Below, piece by piece: positions 17,436 through 25,774 of a DNA stretch of 64,000 bases. Each line of letters opens with the position of its first letter. Within the stretch, counting starts at the first letter, position 1. The translations under genes and the position numbers were made by a program. The notes beneath the pieces are model-generated. The model was not told where the DNA came from, searched no databases, and saw nothing but the letters and a program-made list of their open reading frames with translations. Source of the stretch: Aquirufa lenticrescens (GTDB lineage: Bacteria > Bacteroidota > Bacteroidia > Cytophagales > Spirosomataceae). The stretch is from NCBI RefSeq assembly GCF_019916085.1, contig NZ_CP049834.1:976501-1040500 (forward strand), given 5' to 3'.

Positions 17436-18596
17436 ATGATCAAAAATAGAAAATACGATTTAGTTGTAGTTGGCGGAGGAATTATAGGTACTTTTTGTGC
17501 CTACCATGCTTTAAAAAAGGGCAAATCCGTTCTTTTATTAGAAAAAGACAGTCAGCCACATGAAGCGAGCATACGCAACTTTGGCCAAATTATTCCCTCC
17601 GGACAATCCCTAGATACCTGGTTTCAAATAGGGAGAAAATCACTTAAAATTTACAAAGAACTACAAGAGGAATCCGCTATTTCATTGACCAAAAATGGCT
17701 CTTGGTATATCGCGTCAGATGAGCAAGAAATGGCTGTTTTAGAAGAAATGGCTAGTCAATTCCAATCACTTGAGTATGCCTCTACCGTATTTTCAGCTCA
17801 AGCCACTCTAGAAAAAAACCCTGCCTTAAACAAAGACCATACGAAAGGAGGATTGTTCCTACCCGAAGAGGCATCCATCAACCCCGTGTTATTAGTACAT
17901 CAATTGAGAGAATTTTTAATTAAGCACTTCGGGCTTCACTACCATCACTCTTGCCCCGTTATTTCAGTAGAAAAAAAGCGGGGAATCGCGATGATTAGTA
18001 CCTCAAAAAAACAAACGTTTTGGGGAGACCATGTGATTTTAGCCAATGGACATGACACCCAATTTTTATTACCGGAACATTATCCTACGACAGATTTAAA
18101 AATCTGTAAACTGCAGATGATGCGTTTAGTCCCACAAAGAATTCAATTCAGCGCTAATTTATTGTCAGGCCTTTCTATCAGACGATATGAAAGTTTCAAA
18201 TCCTGTCCTTCCTATGCTACATTGAAGACCTCTGATGAACAAAAAGTGCTTCAATCCAAGGGAATCCACATTTTATTAAAACAAGCAGAAGATGGATCTA
18301 TTATCCTCGGGGATTCTCACGAATACGTTTCAGCTAGCGATGAGTCACCATTAGGCTTTGAAATTAGTGCTGAAATCAATGAGTTAATATTGAGCGAAGC
18401 GAAGAAAATAGTTACACTAGACTCTTGGGAATTAGACTCTAACTGGATTGGCCACTACTTAGAGGCTAAACAGGCAGAGGTTTATACCAAAACGATAGAC
18501 CAAGTCATACATATTGTAAATGGTATAGGCGGGAAAGGCGTTACCACCTCTCCCGGATTTACCTATGAGTACATTCAACAGTTATACTCGATTTAA
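17436..18596 (+). CDS. FAD-dependent oxidoreductase, HpnW-like (TIGR03364 type), possibly phosphonate-related
   Basis: A 386-residue DAO-fold flavoenzyme. The N-terminal Rossmann motif is YDLVVVGGGIIGTFCAYHAL, and EASIRNFGQIIPSGQ follows at about residues 48-62; that RNFG region is typical of the TIGR03364 group, which is often found near phosphonate-degradation genes. The C-terminus has the second FAD contact (VNGIGGKGVTTSPGFTYEYI). It probably oxidises an amine such as an aminophosphonate, but no phosphonatase gene is in the window, so the substrate is inferred. It lies between two Pit genes, behind a Pho-box-like repeat. Its stop is 1 nt from the convergent pit stop. Confidence 0.75.
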   Translation: MIKNRKYDLVVVGGGIIGTFCAYHALKKGKSVLLLEKDSQPHEASIRNFGQIIPSGQSLDTWFQIGRKSLKIYKELQEESAISLTKNGSWYIASDEQEMAVLEEMASQFQSLEYASTVFSAQATLEKNPALNKDHTKGGLFLPEEASINPVLLVHQLREFLIKHFGLHYHHSCPVISVEKKRGIAMISTSKKQTFWGDHVILANGHDTQFLLPEHYPTTDLKICKLQMMRLVPQRIQFSANLLSGLSIRRYESFKSCPSYATLKTSDEQKVLQSKGIHILLKQAEDGSIILGDSHEYVSASDESPLGFEISAEINELILSEAKKIVTLDSWELDSNWIGHYLEAKQAEVYTKTIDQVIHIVNGIGGKGVTTSPGFTYEYIQQLYSI

Positions 18597-18597
18597 T

Positions 18598-20055
18598 CTA
18601 TCCCGTTATCCAACGGAAGAATAAGAATAACAAGGCCGAAAGTATAATGGTTACGGGCAAGGTTAAAACCCAAGCCAATACGATACTTTTCACTGTTCCT
18701 CCTTGAAGATTTTTGATACCTCTTTGTGCTACCATTGTTCCCGCGATACCTGAACTTAATACGTGAGTAGTACTTACTGGCCACTTATAGGCGGTTGCTA
18801 AACCAATCGTCAATGATGCAATCAATTCAGCTGAAGCCCCTTGTGCATACGTCAAGTGATCTTTACCAATTTTCTCCCCAATCGTTACGACGATACGTTT
18901 CCAACCGATCATAGTCCCAAGACCTAGTGACAAAGCTACCATCCACATTACCCAATTAGGGGCAAAATCAGTCACTCCTGCCATACCAGTACTCGAGGAC
19001 GCCCCTAAGGTAAAAAATGGCGCCTTAGAACCAGCCGTTGCCTTTTTCCATGCTGCTTTGTCATTTTCGGATAATGCAACCGATTCACTTTCAATCAACT
19101 TCTTGGAGAATTTATTAATGGTTAAAGCCGCTTTACGAATCGCAAATTTTTGATCAGTAGAAAGCGTAGATGGATTTAGATTTTGAGCCGTTATAATCGA
19201 TAAATCTGCTGACGATTTCTTTAATTGGGCTAAGCCATCACGTTCTTTTTCAGACAACGGAATGGTATCAATTTTGGCAGATATCGATTGTACCGTTGCA
19301 AGACTAGACTTCACCATTTGCATATCTAAAGTCGTATTGATGGCAAAATAACCTGGCAAGAAAGCGATCAAGATAACCATCACTAAACCGATTCCCTTTT
19401 GACCATCATTACGACCATGAAAGAATGAGACTAGAGTACACGTTGCGATTAACAAGGAGCGAATCCACATAGGTGGCGGGGACTTCTTTTTAGGTTCTTT
19501 GAAGATCTCTTTATTCGTAATCGTCTTTTTTAAGATGTACATCAAGATAATCGCTAAAGCAAAACCAAACAAAGGAGAAAGCAATAATGCCTGCCCAATT
19601 TCAATGACTTTATCCCAATTCAAAGCGGCAATCCCTTTGTTCGAATCTTCAGGTAAGAGCGCATGTCCTACTCCGATACCGATAATCGAACCTATCAAGG
19701 TGTGCGAACTAGAGGCAGGGATGCCTAAATACCAAGTTCCTAGGTTCCATAAAATCGCAGAAATCAACAAAGAAAGAGCCATAGCCATCGAATGGTAGAC
19801 ATTCGTATCCACGAGTAATTCCGTGGGGAGCAGTCCGATAATACTCATCGTTACCCCTACGCCACCGGTTAATAGACCTAGGAAGTTCATGAATCCTGAC
19901 CACACCACAGCTTGGGTAGGGCGCAAGGAATGGGTATAAATGACTGTGGCAACGGCATTAGCCGTATCATGAAAACCATTCACAAATTCAAATGCACAGG
20001 CTGCGATTAAGCAAAAGCAAAGCAGGAAAAACAAAGTAGGATCTAATCCGAACAT
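18598..20055 (-). CDS. Inorganic phosphate transporter, Pit family (copy 2)
   Basis: A 485-residue Pit transporter, the same length as copy 1. The start used is the ATG at 20055 (MFGLDPTLFFLLCFCLIAAC), which aligns with copy 1; a TTG two codons upstream is unlikely. FEFVNGFHDTANAVATVIYT and KWPVSTTHVLSSGIAGTMVA are shared exactly with copy 1, and the central loop (residues about 240-350) differs most. It has its own promoter with two Pho-box-like repeats. The tandem-like arrangement separated by the HpnW-like gene suggests duplication. Confidence 0.96.
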   Translation of the reverse strand: MFGLDPTLFFLLCFCLIAACAFEFVNGFHDTANAVATVIYTHSLRPTQAVVWSGFMNFLGLLTGGVGVTMSIIGLLPTELLVDTNVYHSMAMALSLLISAILWNLGTWYLGIPASSSHTLIGSIIGIGVGHALLPEDSNKGIAALNWDKVIEIGQALLLSPLFGFALAIILMYILKKTITNKEIFKEPKKKSPPPMWIRSLLIATCTLVSFFHGRNDGQKGIGLVMVILIAFLPGYFAINTTLDMQMVKSSLATVQSISAKIDTIPLSEKERDGLAQLKKSSADLSIITAQNLNPSTLSTDQKFAIRKAALTINKFSKKLIESESVALSENDKAAWKKATAGSKAPFFTLGASSSTGMAGVTDFAPNWVMWMVALSLGLGTMIGWKRIVVTIGEKIGKDHLTYAQGASAELIASLTIGLATAYKWPVSTTHVLSSGIAGTMVAQRGIKNLQGGTVKSIVLAWVLTLPVTIILSALLFLFFRWITG

Positions 20056-20084
20056 AGCCAATTGATGGTAAAAATATGATTACT

Positions 20085-20129
20085 CTAAGGTAAGGTACAA
20101 TTAAAAAACACGTGTTAAGGAATTGTTAA
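20085..20129 (-). promoter_or_regulatory. Pho-box-like repeats and -7 element of pit copy 2
   Basis: On the minus strand TTAACA (20129-20124), 5 nt, TTAACA (20118-20113), then 20 nt, then TACCTTAG (20092-20085), one mismatch from TAnnTTTG. The geometry equals that of copy 1. A second possible -7 (TATTTTTA at 20076-20069, with TTG at 20100-20098) would also serve. Confidence 0.65.
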
Positions 20130-20133
20130 ATCC

Positions 20134-21192
20134 CTATTTCACTTCACTCTTAAACGAGACACCGATAGCCTTTGCAGCCTTATGAATTAAGTCTTTTTGA
20201 TAAACCTGTTCTTTCGATTTCACTTCGCCTAAAGCAGGGACATTCGCCCCTATCATTGCATACCAAATCTGGTAGCAATCCTTTACACTATCGCCGTGGG
20301 ATGTCCATTGCGTTTTAATCGCATCTCCGCGACCGTGGTCTGTCGTGATCAATAAGGTTGTTTTTCCTTTGTATTCCGGATCTGAATTTACAAAATCCCA
20401 AATCTCCCCTACCCAAGCATCAAACTGGTGTGCAGCATCCAGGTAGTGATTGTAAGCACCCTCGTGTGCAAACTCATCTGTTTCACCATAAGAAATATAG
20501 AGTGCTTTAGGCTTGTTCTTTTTCAAATAATGCATCGCCTTGAAATGCGTAAATGCGTCTAGCGATTCTGCCATACCAAAAGGCTTAAACGATTCTTTTA
20601 ACATCTTAGCCAACATCGTAATCTCTGGATCTTTCTCTAACTCAGGATACGAATCGAACGCATTCACCACAGGAAAACCAGCTCTTTTCTCATTTAAAAT
20701 ACGATCAAAAGCATCCCAAGCTCCGAATGCGGCTACCTTTCCTTTATAAGCTGGTAAGGAGTTCAAGTATTCAAAAAAGTTCGTATTCGGATTAGGTTTG
20801 TAGTCATTTGAATTCACCAAAGTATCCACCTGACCCGTTAAAATCTCACTATATCCGGGATATGAAAACCAATAGGGATTCGCATTGTCTACTTGGCTTC
20901 CAGCAGCTCTATTGCCGTGAATTTGGCCTGAAGCAGCTAATTTGCTCCAGAAAAAAGGCATTAGTTTTGTGCGTCTTTCTGCCAAAGTAGGTGCATAATA
21001 TTGCTGAATTAAACGAGCAGAATCACCGTGGTGAAAACGCTTCATTTTGACAATCGAAGTATCGATACCGTTAAATAATTCTTGCCAACGATATCCATCT
21101 GTCGTGATGACAATGACACGCGCATCAGAATTGGCTTGTTGGGCAAAAATACAGGGAGAGCAAAGAAGGAAAAAAAGGACTAGTCGTTTCAT
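20134..21192 (-). CDS. Secreted alkaline-phosphatase-superfamily (NPP-like) enzyme
   Basis: A 352-residue protein with a signal peptide (MKRLVLFFLLCSPCIFAQ). The alkaline phosphatase superfamily sites are visible in order: VIVITTDGYRW (first metal Asp near residue 32), SYPGYSEILTG (the probable Ser nucleophile, compare the PNH-T/S of nucleotide pyrophosphatases), YGETDEFAHEG, LLITTDHGRGD and TSHGDSV. It probably releases phosphate from phosphomonoesters or diesters in the periplasm, for uptake by the adjacent Pit transporters. It is read in the same direction just upstream of pit copy 2. No Pho-box-like repeat was found in front of it. Confidence 0.82.
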   Translation of the reverse strand: MKRLVLFFLLCSPCIFAQQANSDARVIVITTDGYRWQELFNGIDTSIVKMKRFHHGDSARLIQQYYAPTLAERRTKLMPFFWSKLAASGQIHGNRAAGSQVDNANPYWFSYPGYSEILTGQVDTLVNSNDYKPNPNTNFFEYLNSLPAYKGKVAAFGAWDAFDRILNEKRAGFPVVNAFDSYPELEKDPEITMLAKMLKESFKPFGMAESLDAFTHFKAMHYLKKNKPKALYISYGETDEFAHEGAYNHYLDAAHQFDAWVGEIWDFVNSDPEYKGKTTLLITTDHGRGDAIKTQWTSHGDSVKDCYQIWYAMIGANVPALGEVKSKEQVYQKDLIHKAAKAIGVSFKSEVK

Positions 21193-21262
21193 CGTTTGGT
21201 TTAAAAGGCAAGGCTAAGTTAGACAAATAATTAGAATTTCATTCTTATACCATTTAAACAAG

Positions 21263-21291
21263 AAATGCCGAGGAGAACCCCCTCGGCATTT
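21263..21291 (-). terminator. Terminator of the TonB receptor-lipoprotein operon
   Basis: An 11-bp stem (AAATGCCGAGG / CCTCGGCATTT) with a 7-nt loop, 25 nt beyond the lipoprotein stop and upstream of the phosphatase gene. It separates the two minus-strand transcripts. Confidence 0.8.
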
Positions 21292-21315
21292 TCTGTATTA
21301 CACCAATATATTATC

Positions 21316-22524
21316 TTATTGACCTTTTACTGGGAAACGAGTCCAACCTGTAGTCCAGCTTGGTTTTTCCAATTTCAAGATCTCTGCATCAGTCGATTCA
21401 ATTTCTGAATTTCCATCTGCTAAAGCTTTTGTCTTTACATCAGCAGAGCTAATGACAGCTGACTTACTGATGAAATTTAATGCCGTATTAGGCGTATAGG
21501 TGCCAATCTTGTTGTTCTTGAAAGTAGAAACTCCATCCTTATAGGCTTGTGCTGTTTCGTTACTTTCTAAACTGAATCCACCTTTCATATATCCAATGAA
21601 TGTTGAATTGCTTACTTCGAATTGAGTAGCACGTCTCCAACGCATAGCTAAGTTATGATTAGAAAGAGCCGCTGCATTATTTGGCCCAATTAAGGTCATA
21701 TTGTCTAAAACTGGACGCGTAAATGGTGTTGCAACTGAACCAGTTCCATCATTATCACATTCAATTCCGTTACCTGCATCTCCTGTATCTACGAAGGCTG
21801 GATCGCGTCTTGATATAGAGAAAGATACTTTGCCAGTATAACCAAAGTCAAAGTCAAAATCATCATCCGCTGTTGCGTAAGCATATAAATATTTTGGAGA
21901 AACCGTTCCTCCGAAGAATTCAAAGGCATCATCATTTGCATAGATTGTCTGCACGTTCTCGATAATAGTTTTGCTACCTACAGCACCGAAAGTCAAGGCA
22001 TTGATCTCAGAGTTAGGCAATGCCGCGATACCAGCGTATTCAATACGTACATATTTCATCACGCCGCTGTTATCTTCGTTATCTGTTCCACCATACGCAC
22101 GACCAATACCACCCTCAATCGTAGGCTCAGATGTACGGTTCGTCTTAGCTCTTCCTAAGATGACGATTCCACCCCAATCTCCTGGAGCACGCTCGCCTGC
22201 TGCCTTACCTGAAGTAAAGACGATAGGCTTAGCAGCCGTTCCTTCAGCTTGAATTTTTGCACCTCTTTCGATACATAAAGCACCTTTTTCTGAGATATCA
22301 CTTTTGATAACAGTACCTGGTTGAATAATAAGGGTAGCTCCATCGGTTACATAAACGTATCCTTTTAATGTCCATTCCTTATCCGCAGTTAAGGTCGTAG
22401 TTGCCGTAATGTTTCCACTTAAAGTCGTAGTAGAGGGTACGTTAATAGGTGCTACATCGCCACCTAAATCCTTTGAACAGCCAAATGTTGCTAAAGCTGC
22501 TACGATAACTAGTAATTTTTTCAT
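21316..22524 (-). CDS. Lipoprotein, predicted beta-helix type, partner of the TonB receptor
   Basis: A 402-residue lipoprotein: MKKLLVIVAALATFGCSKDL has a lipobox ending at Cys16. The rest is rich in T, G, N and D with repeated patterns such as GYVYVTDGATLIIQPGTVIK and EGTAAKPIVFTSG, typical of right-handed beta-helix proteins of Bacteroidota that are usually unassigned. It starts 1 nt after the TonB receptor stop, so it is cotranscribed and probably surface exposed beside it. It falls under the Pho-box-like promoter at 25.1 kb. The ligand is unknown, perhaps a phosphorus compound. Confidence 0.75.
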   Translation of the reverse strand: MKKLLVIVAALATFGCSKDLGGDVAPINVPSTTTLSGNITATTTLTADKEWTLKGYVYVTDGATLIIQPGTVIKSDISEKGALCIERGAKIQAEGTAAKPIVFTSGKAAGERAPGDWGGIVILGRAKTNRTSEPTIEGGIGRAYGGTDNEDNSGVMKYVRIEYAGIAALPNSEINALTFGAVGSKTIIENVQTIYANDDAFEFFGGTVSPKYLYAYATADDDFDFDFGYTGKVSFSISRRDPAFVDTGDAGNGIECDNDGTGSVATPFTRPVLDNMTLIGPNNAAALSNHNLAMRWRRATQFEVSNSTFIGYMKGGFSLESNETAQAYKDGVSTFKNNKIGTYTPNTALNFISKSAVISSADVKTKALADGNSEIESTDAEILKLEKPSWTTGWTRFPVKGQ

Positions 22525-22525
22525 G

Positions 22526-25021
22526 TTAGAAATTGTAATTAACGGTGAGTGAAACAGATGTTTCGTTGTTTGTTTTAATTAAATCACGTGAAGGCTTTTG
22601 GTAGAAAGTAGTAGGCTGAGCTAGGATGTCGCTCACCGCCAATTTAATTTCTCCTTTATTGAATTTTCTTAAGAAAACGATATCAATAACGTCTCTTGAA
22701 TTTTCAAAAATGTCTGGATAACCTTGGAAACCTACAGAAGCGATGCGATCGCCTACTCGGTTATAGGTTAGGTTTATTGTGTTATCTCCTTTGTGGAAGT
22801 TCAAACCTCCATTCAATGCATAATTAGATTGGCCTTGAAGCTGGCGTTTTACCCCTTGAACTTCTACCTCCGATTGAATCAACGCCATGTTAGAGTATAA
22901 ATCTAACCAAGAGTTAATCGCTTTTCTAAATTCCATTTCCAAGCCATAGACTAGCGCCGATGGAGGATTCGTATACGTTAAAGCTAGATTAGAAGGAACA
23001 GAACCATCTGCTACAATTTGCTCGATAGGCTTAATGAATTTCTTGCCAAAAACACCCACTGAGAAGATTTCACCCGCTTTTGGATATAATTCCCACTTGA
23101 AATCAATGTTATAGATATCCGATTTTTCCAAATCCTTATTTCCTAATAACTGCGCATTACGAACAAAGTCATAGTAGGCAAAATTCGCTACCTCACGGAA
23201 CTCTGGTCTCGCTAAGGTTTTGCTAAGCGATGTTCTCCATTTTGTTTTTTCTGTAGCAGAGTAAGTTAAGTTTAAGGATGGCAAAAGATCTAAGTATTCT
23301 CTTTCCACATTCACTTTTTGACCACTAAAGTCAGCCGTTGCGATATTAAAGAGGTTATACTCTGTACGAAGACCTGTATTTAACTTGAATAATCCGATCT
23401 CTTTTTCATACATCACAAATCCATTCGCTAAGTCGAAATCAGCCGTATAACGATCCGTATTATTCGTTACCTCACCTAACATATCAATGGTTTCGTAACG
23501 GAATACACGTGCTTTGAAGTTTCTGTATTTCTTTAAGTAACCTGCACCTACTTTAATATCACCAAATGACTTATTAATCGCTGCATTTCCCGCATTTTCA
23601 TCCATCACACTCCAGAAACGGTAAGTGTCTCTCCAAGCAGTCAAATAAGGATTGCCTGAGTTTAAATACGAAGCAGTAGGATTAACTCGGTAATCAGGTT
23701 GATCACGAAGCATTAAATTATATCCGATGTTAAAATCCCAAGTCTTGATTTTTGCATCAAACTGGGTATTAACAACCATTTTACGGATGGCATTAGATGA
23801 ATTACTGTAGATGTTCTGTACGTTATCGTAATTTTCACCCGTTCTATTCAAGAAATAATCTTCTGTTTGGTAGTTAGCTAGAGTCTTCCAGCTGTAACGG
23901 TTTTGGCCTAAATAAACTACATTCAATAAGCCACTCAAGGACTTCGTTTGCGAGAAATTGATATCCTTGTATTTATAAGCTAAGTCAGTGGAAGATAAGT
24001 AATCAATACGCTCTGTCGTAGAGGAAGAAAACGTGTTTCTCGCGGTAGAGCTAAATAATACGTTCCAGTTATTTCTTTTTACACCAAAAGCCACACTTCC
24101 ATTGAAGTTAGGAAGGCTAGAAGACTCTGTAATACCAGGAGTCGCAATCAACTTCGTATATGCTCGCTTATCACCATTTCCACTAATTCTGAAAGCGTTT
24201 GTGGAAGGGAAAGTAGAAGGGAACTCTACAGATTGAATTAATTTGAAATCCTTGAAAGTAGAAAGAGAACCGTAACTTACTCCTAGAGAAGCGGAAGCAA
24301 AATCTCCTGAAACTTCTTTGGTAGTAATTTGAACTAATCCACCGGCAAAATCACCTGGTAAGTTTGCTGCTGCTCCTTTATTAATGATAATGTTATCAAT
24401 TAAAGAAGTAGGGATAATATCGAATGAGAAGGCACGACGATCTGGCTCTGTGGAAGGCAATTGAGTCTTATTTAATAAAGCAGAGTTATAACGATCGGCT
24501 AAACCACGTACTAATACGAATTTATCGTTTTGGATAGTTACACCACTCACACGCTTCAACGCATCACTCACATTTCTATCAGGTGTTTTCTTAATCGACT
24601 CGATGGATAAACCATCGGCTACTATGAAACTAGATTTCAAGGTGTTTATCAGGGCAGTAGCCGTTTCTTTTTTGGCAACGGTCTTAACCACTACATCTGC
24701 TAATAATTTACTGTCTTCTTCTAACTCTATCGTAACGATAACAGGTTCTGATCCAACCTTAAAAGCTGGATTGCTGTATTCCTTAAAACCTACATAACTA
24801 GAACTTAAAGAATAGGTTCCAGGAGCCACATTCGCAAAGGTAAACTTACCATCGATATCTGTGGATGCTCCTTGATTTTTACCTGTTGATGGATTTTTTA
24901 ACCAAACGGTTACACCTACTAAGGTTTCTTTGGAAGACTTAACAACTCCAGAAACTTGAACCTGCGCAAAAGAGAAAAGAGGGAATAATAAAAGGATGAA
25001 TTGGTGCTTAAATGAATTCAT
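22526..25021 (-). CDS. TonB-dependent outer-membrane receptor, predicted phosphate-starvation inducible
   Basis: An 831-residue receptor. The start used is the ATG at 25021 (MNSFKHQFILLLFPLFSFAQ, a clear signal peptide); a frame 14 codons longer lacks one. Domains: a carboxypeptidase-regulatory-like domain (VSGVVKSSKETLVGVTVWLK, residues about 22-100), a plug (KKTPDRNVSDALKRVSGVTI, IDNIIINKGAAANLPGDFAG), and a barrel ending in the aromatic VNYNF. It imports a substrate with TonB energy; four Pho-box-like repeats at its promoter point to a phosphorus-containing ligand, which is inference. The lipoprotein gene follows by 1 nt. Confidence 0.9.
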   Translation of the reverse strand: MNSFKHQFILLLFPLFSFAQVQVSGVVKSSKETLVGVTVWLKNPSTGKNQGASTDIDGKFTFANVAPGTYSLSSSYVGFKEYSNPAFKVGSEPVIVTIELEEDSKLLADVVVKTVAKKETATALINTLKSSFIVADGLSIESIKKTPDRNVSDALKRVSGVTIQNDKFVLVRGLADRYNSALLNKTQLPSTEPDRRAFSFDIIPTSLIDNIIINKGAAANLPGDFAGGLVQITTKEVSGDFASASLGVSYGSLSTFKDFKLIQSVEFPSTFPSTNAFRISGNGDKRAYTKLIATPGITESSSLPNFNGSVAFGVKRNNWNVLFSSTARNTFSSSTTERIDYLSSTDLAYKYKDINFSQTKSLSGLLNVVYLGQNRYSWKTLANYQTEDYFLNRTGENYDNVQNIYSNSSNAIRKMVVNTQFDAKIKTWDFNIGYNLMLRDQPDYRVNPTASYLNSGNPYLTAWRDTYRFWSVMDENAGNAAINKSFGDIKVGAGYLKKYRNFKARVFRYETIDMLGEVTNNTDRYTADFDLANGFVMYEKEIGLFKLNTGLRTEYNLFNIATADFSGQKVNVEREYLDLLPSLNLTYSATEKTKWRTSLSKTLARPEFREVANFAYYDFVRNAQLLGNKDLEKSDIYNIDFKWELYPKAGEIFSVGVFGKKFIKPIEQIVADGSVPSNLALTYTNPPSALVYGLEMEFRKAINSWLDLYSNMALIQSEVEVQGVKRQLQGQSNYALNGGLNFHKGDNTINLTYNRVGDRIASVGFQGYPDIFENSRDVIDIVFLRKFNKGEIKLAVSDILAQPTTFYQKPSRDLIKTNNETSVSLTVNYNF

Positions 25022-25067
25022 GATAGAATTGGTGTGAAATAATAGTTGACGTGATTTAATCATGCAA

Positions 25068-25134
25068 CAAAATTAGATTTCACCCAATCCGAATTGGTTA
25101 AGCCATTGTTAGGCTTTTGTTATCTACTTGTTAA
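25068..25134 (-). promoter_or_regulatory. Pho-box-like array and -7 element of the TonB receptor operon
   Basis: On the minus strand four hexamers step at exactly 11 bp: TTAACA (25134-25129), ATAACA (25123-25118), CTAACA (25112-25107), TTAACC (25101-25096); 20 nt later comes TAATTTTG (25075-25068), a full -7 match. There is no -33 TTG, so activation probably depends on the repeats. This is the longest and most regular array of the four. Confidence 0.75.
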
Positions 25135-25282
25135 ATAGAAGTTGTTTTCTTAATAATTCGATAACATTGAGATTTTTCACAGAAAATTTCACTTTTCTAC
25201 ACTGTTTTATAGTACAATTTCAAGTTTTTGCATTTTCTATAGAAGAACTTTCTTAGAAAAGTGAAAATTAACACGGATTTAA

Positions 25283-25312
25283 TTTGCGGGTAATGTGAAA
25301 GGACTAGTTTTG
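25283..25312 (+). promoter_or_regulatory. Promoter of the small secreted protein
   Basis: TTTG (25283-25286), an 18-nt spacer and TAGTTTTG (25305-25312) fit the Bacteroidota promoter consensus. The start codon at 25362 lies about 43 nt after the expected transcription start. Confidence 0.65.
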
Positions 25313-25361
25313 GGTCAACAAACGGAAATCATTCCGCCTAAGTTTATTAAAATCAAGCATT

Positions 25362-25700
25362 ATGAAAAAGTACACATTTGCTGCCTTATTATTCGCAGCC
25401 AGCCTGTTTGTCGTTTCTGCCGCTAATGGAGCAGAATTAACTCTTCCCGTGAACATTGAATCTGTAGGTAAATTGAAATATAAGGTATCTGCCAAAGCAG
25501 GAGCCACAGTCGTTATCTACGATGAAGAAAATAACGAGATTCACAAGGAAGGAATCGCGTCGCAAAAATTGTTCAATTTGGCGGGATTATCAGATGGAAA
25601 CTACCGAATGGTAGTCTTAGATGACCACAAAAACGTGTTGACTTCTAAGTCGTTTACGATCAAAACGGAAGTGAAACGCGATATTGTCGCTATGAACTAA
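25362..25700 (+). CDS. Small secreted protein, unknown function
   Basis: A 112-residue protein with a signal peptide (MKKYTFAALLFAASLFVVSA, cleavage near NGA). The mature part has beta-sandwich-like alternation (VGKLKYKVSAKAGATVVIYD, GNYRMVVLDDHKNVLTSKSF) resembling the carboxy end of small Bacteroidota secreted proteins. No catalytic motif is seen. It has its own promoter and terminator, and is divergent from the TonB receptor. Confidence 0.8.
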   Translation: MKKYTFAALLFAASLFVVSAANGAELTLPVNIESVGKLKYKVSAKAGATVVIYDEENNEIHKEGIASQKLFNLAGLSDGNYRMVVLDDHKNVLTSKSFTIKTEVKRDIVAMN

Positions 25701-25741
25701 TTTACCCAACATCAACGAATTATAGTGAAAGATTAAGGGGT

Positions 25742-25770
25742 AAAAAGGCGGACCAGTGGTTCGCCTTTTT
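25742..25770. terminator. Bidirectional terminator between convergent genes
   Basis: A 13-bp stem (AAAAAGGCGGACC / GGTTCGCCTTTTT with one G-T pair) and a 3-nt loop. A-run and T-run on both sides let it serve the small secreted protein gene and the convergent MFS gene, whose stop is 5 nt away. Confidence 0.85.
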
Positions 25771-25774
25771 CTAT

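Noticed and set aside
21193-21262. Pho-like boxes in front of the secreted phosphatase gene
   Set aside because: No TTAACA-like direct repeat at 11-bp spacing was found, although the function would fit.
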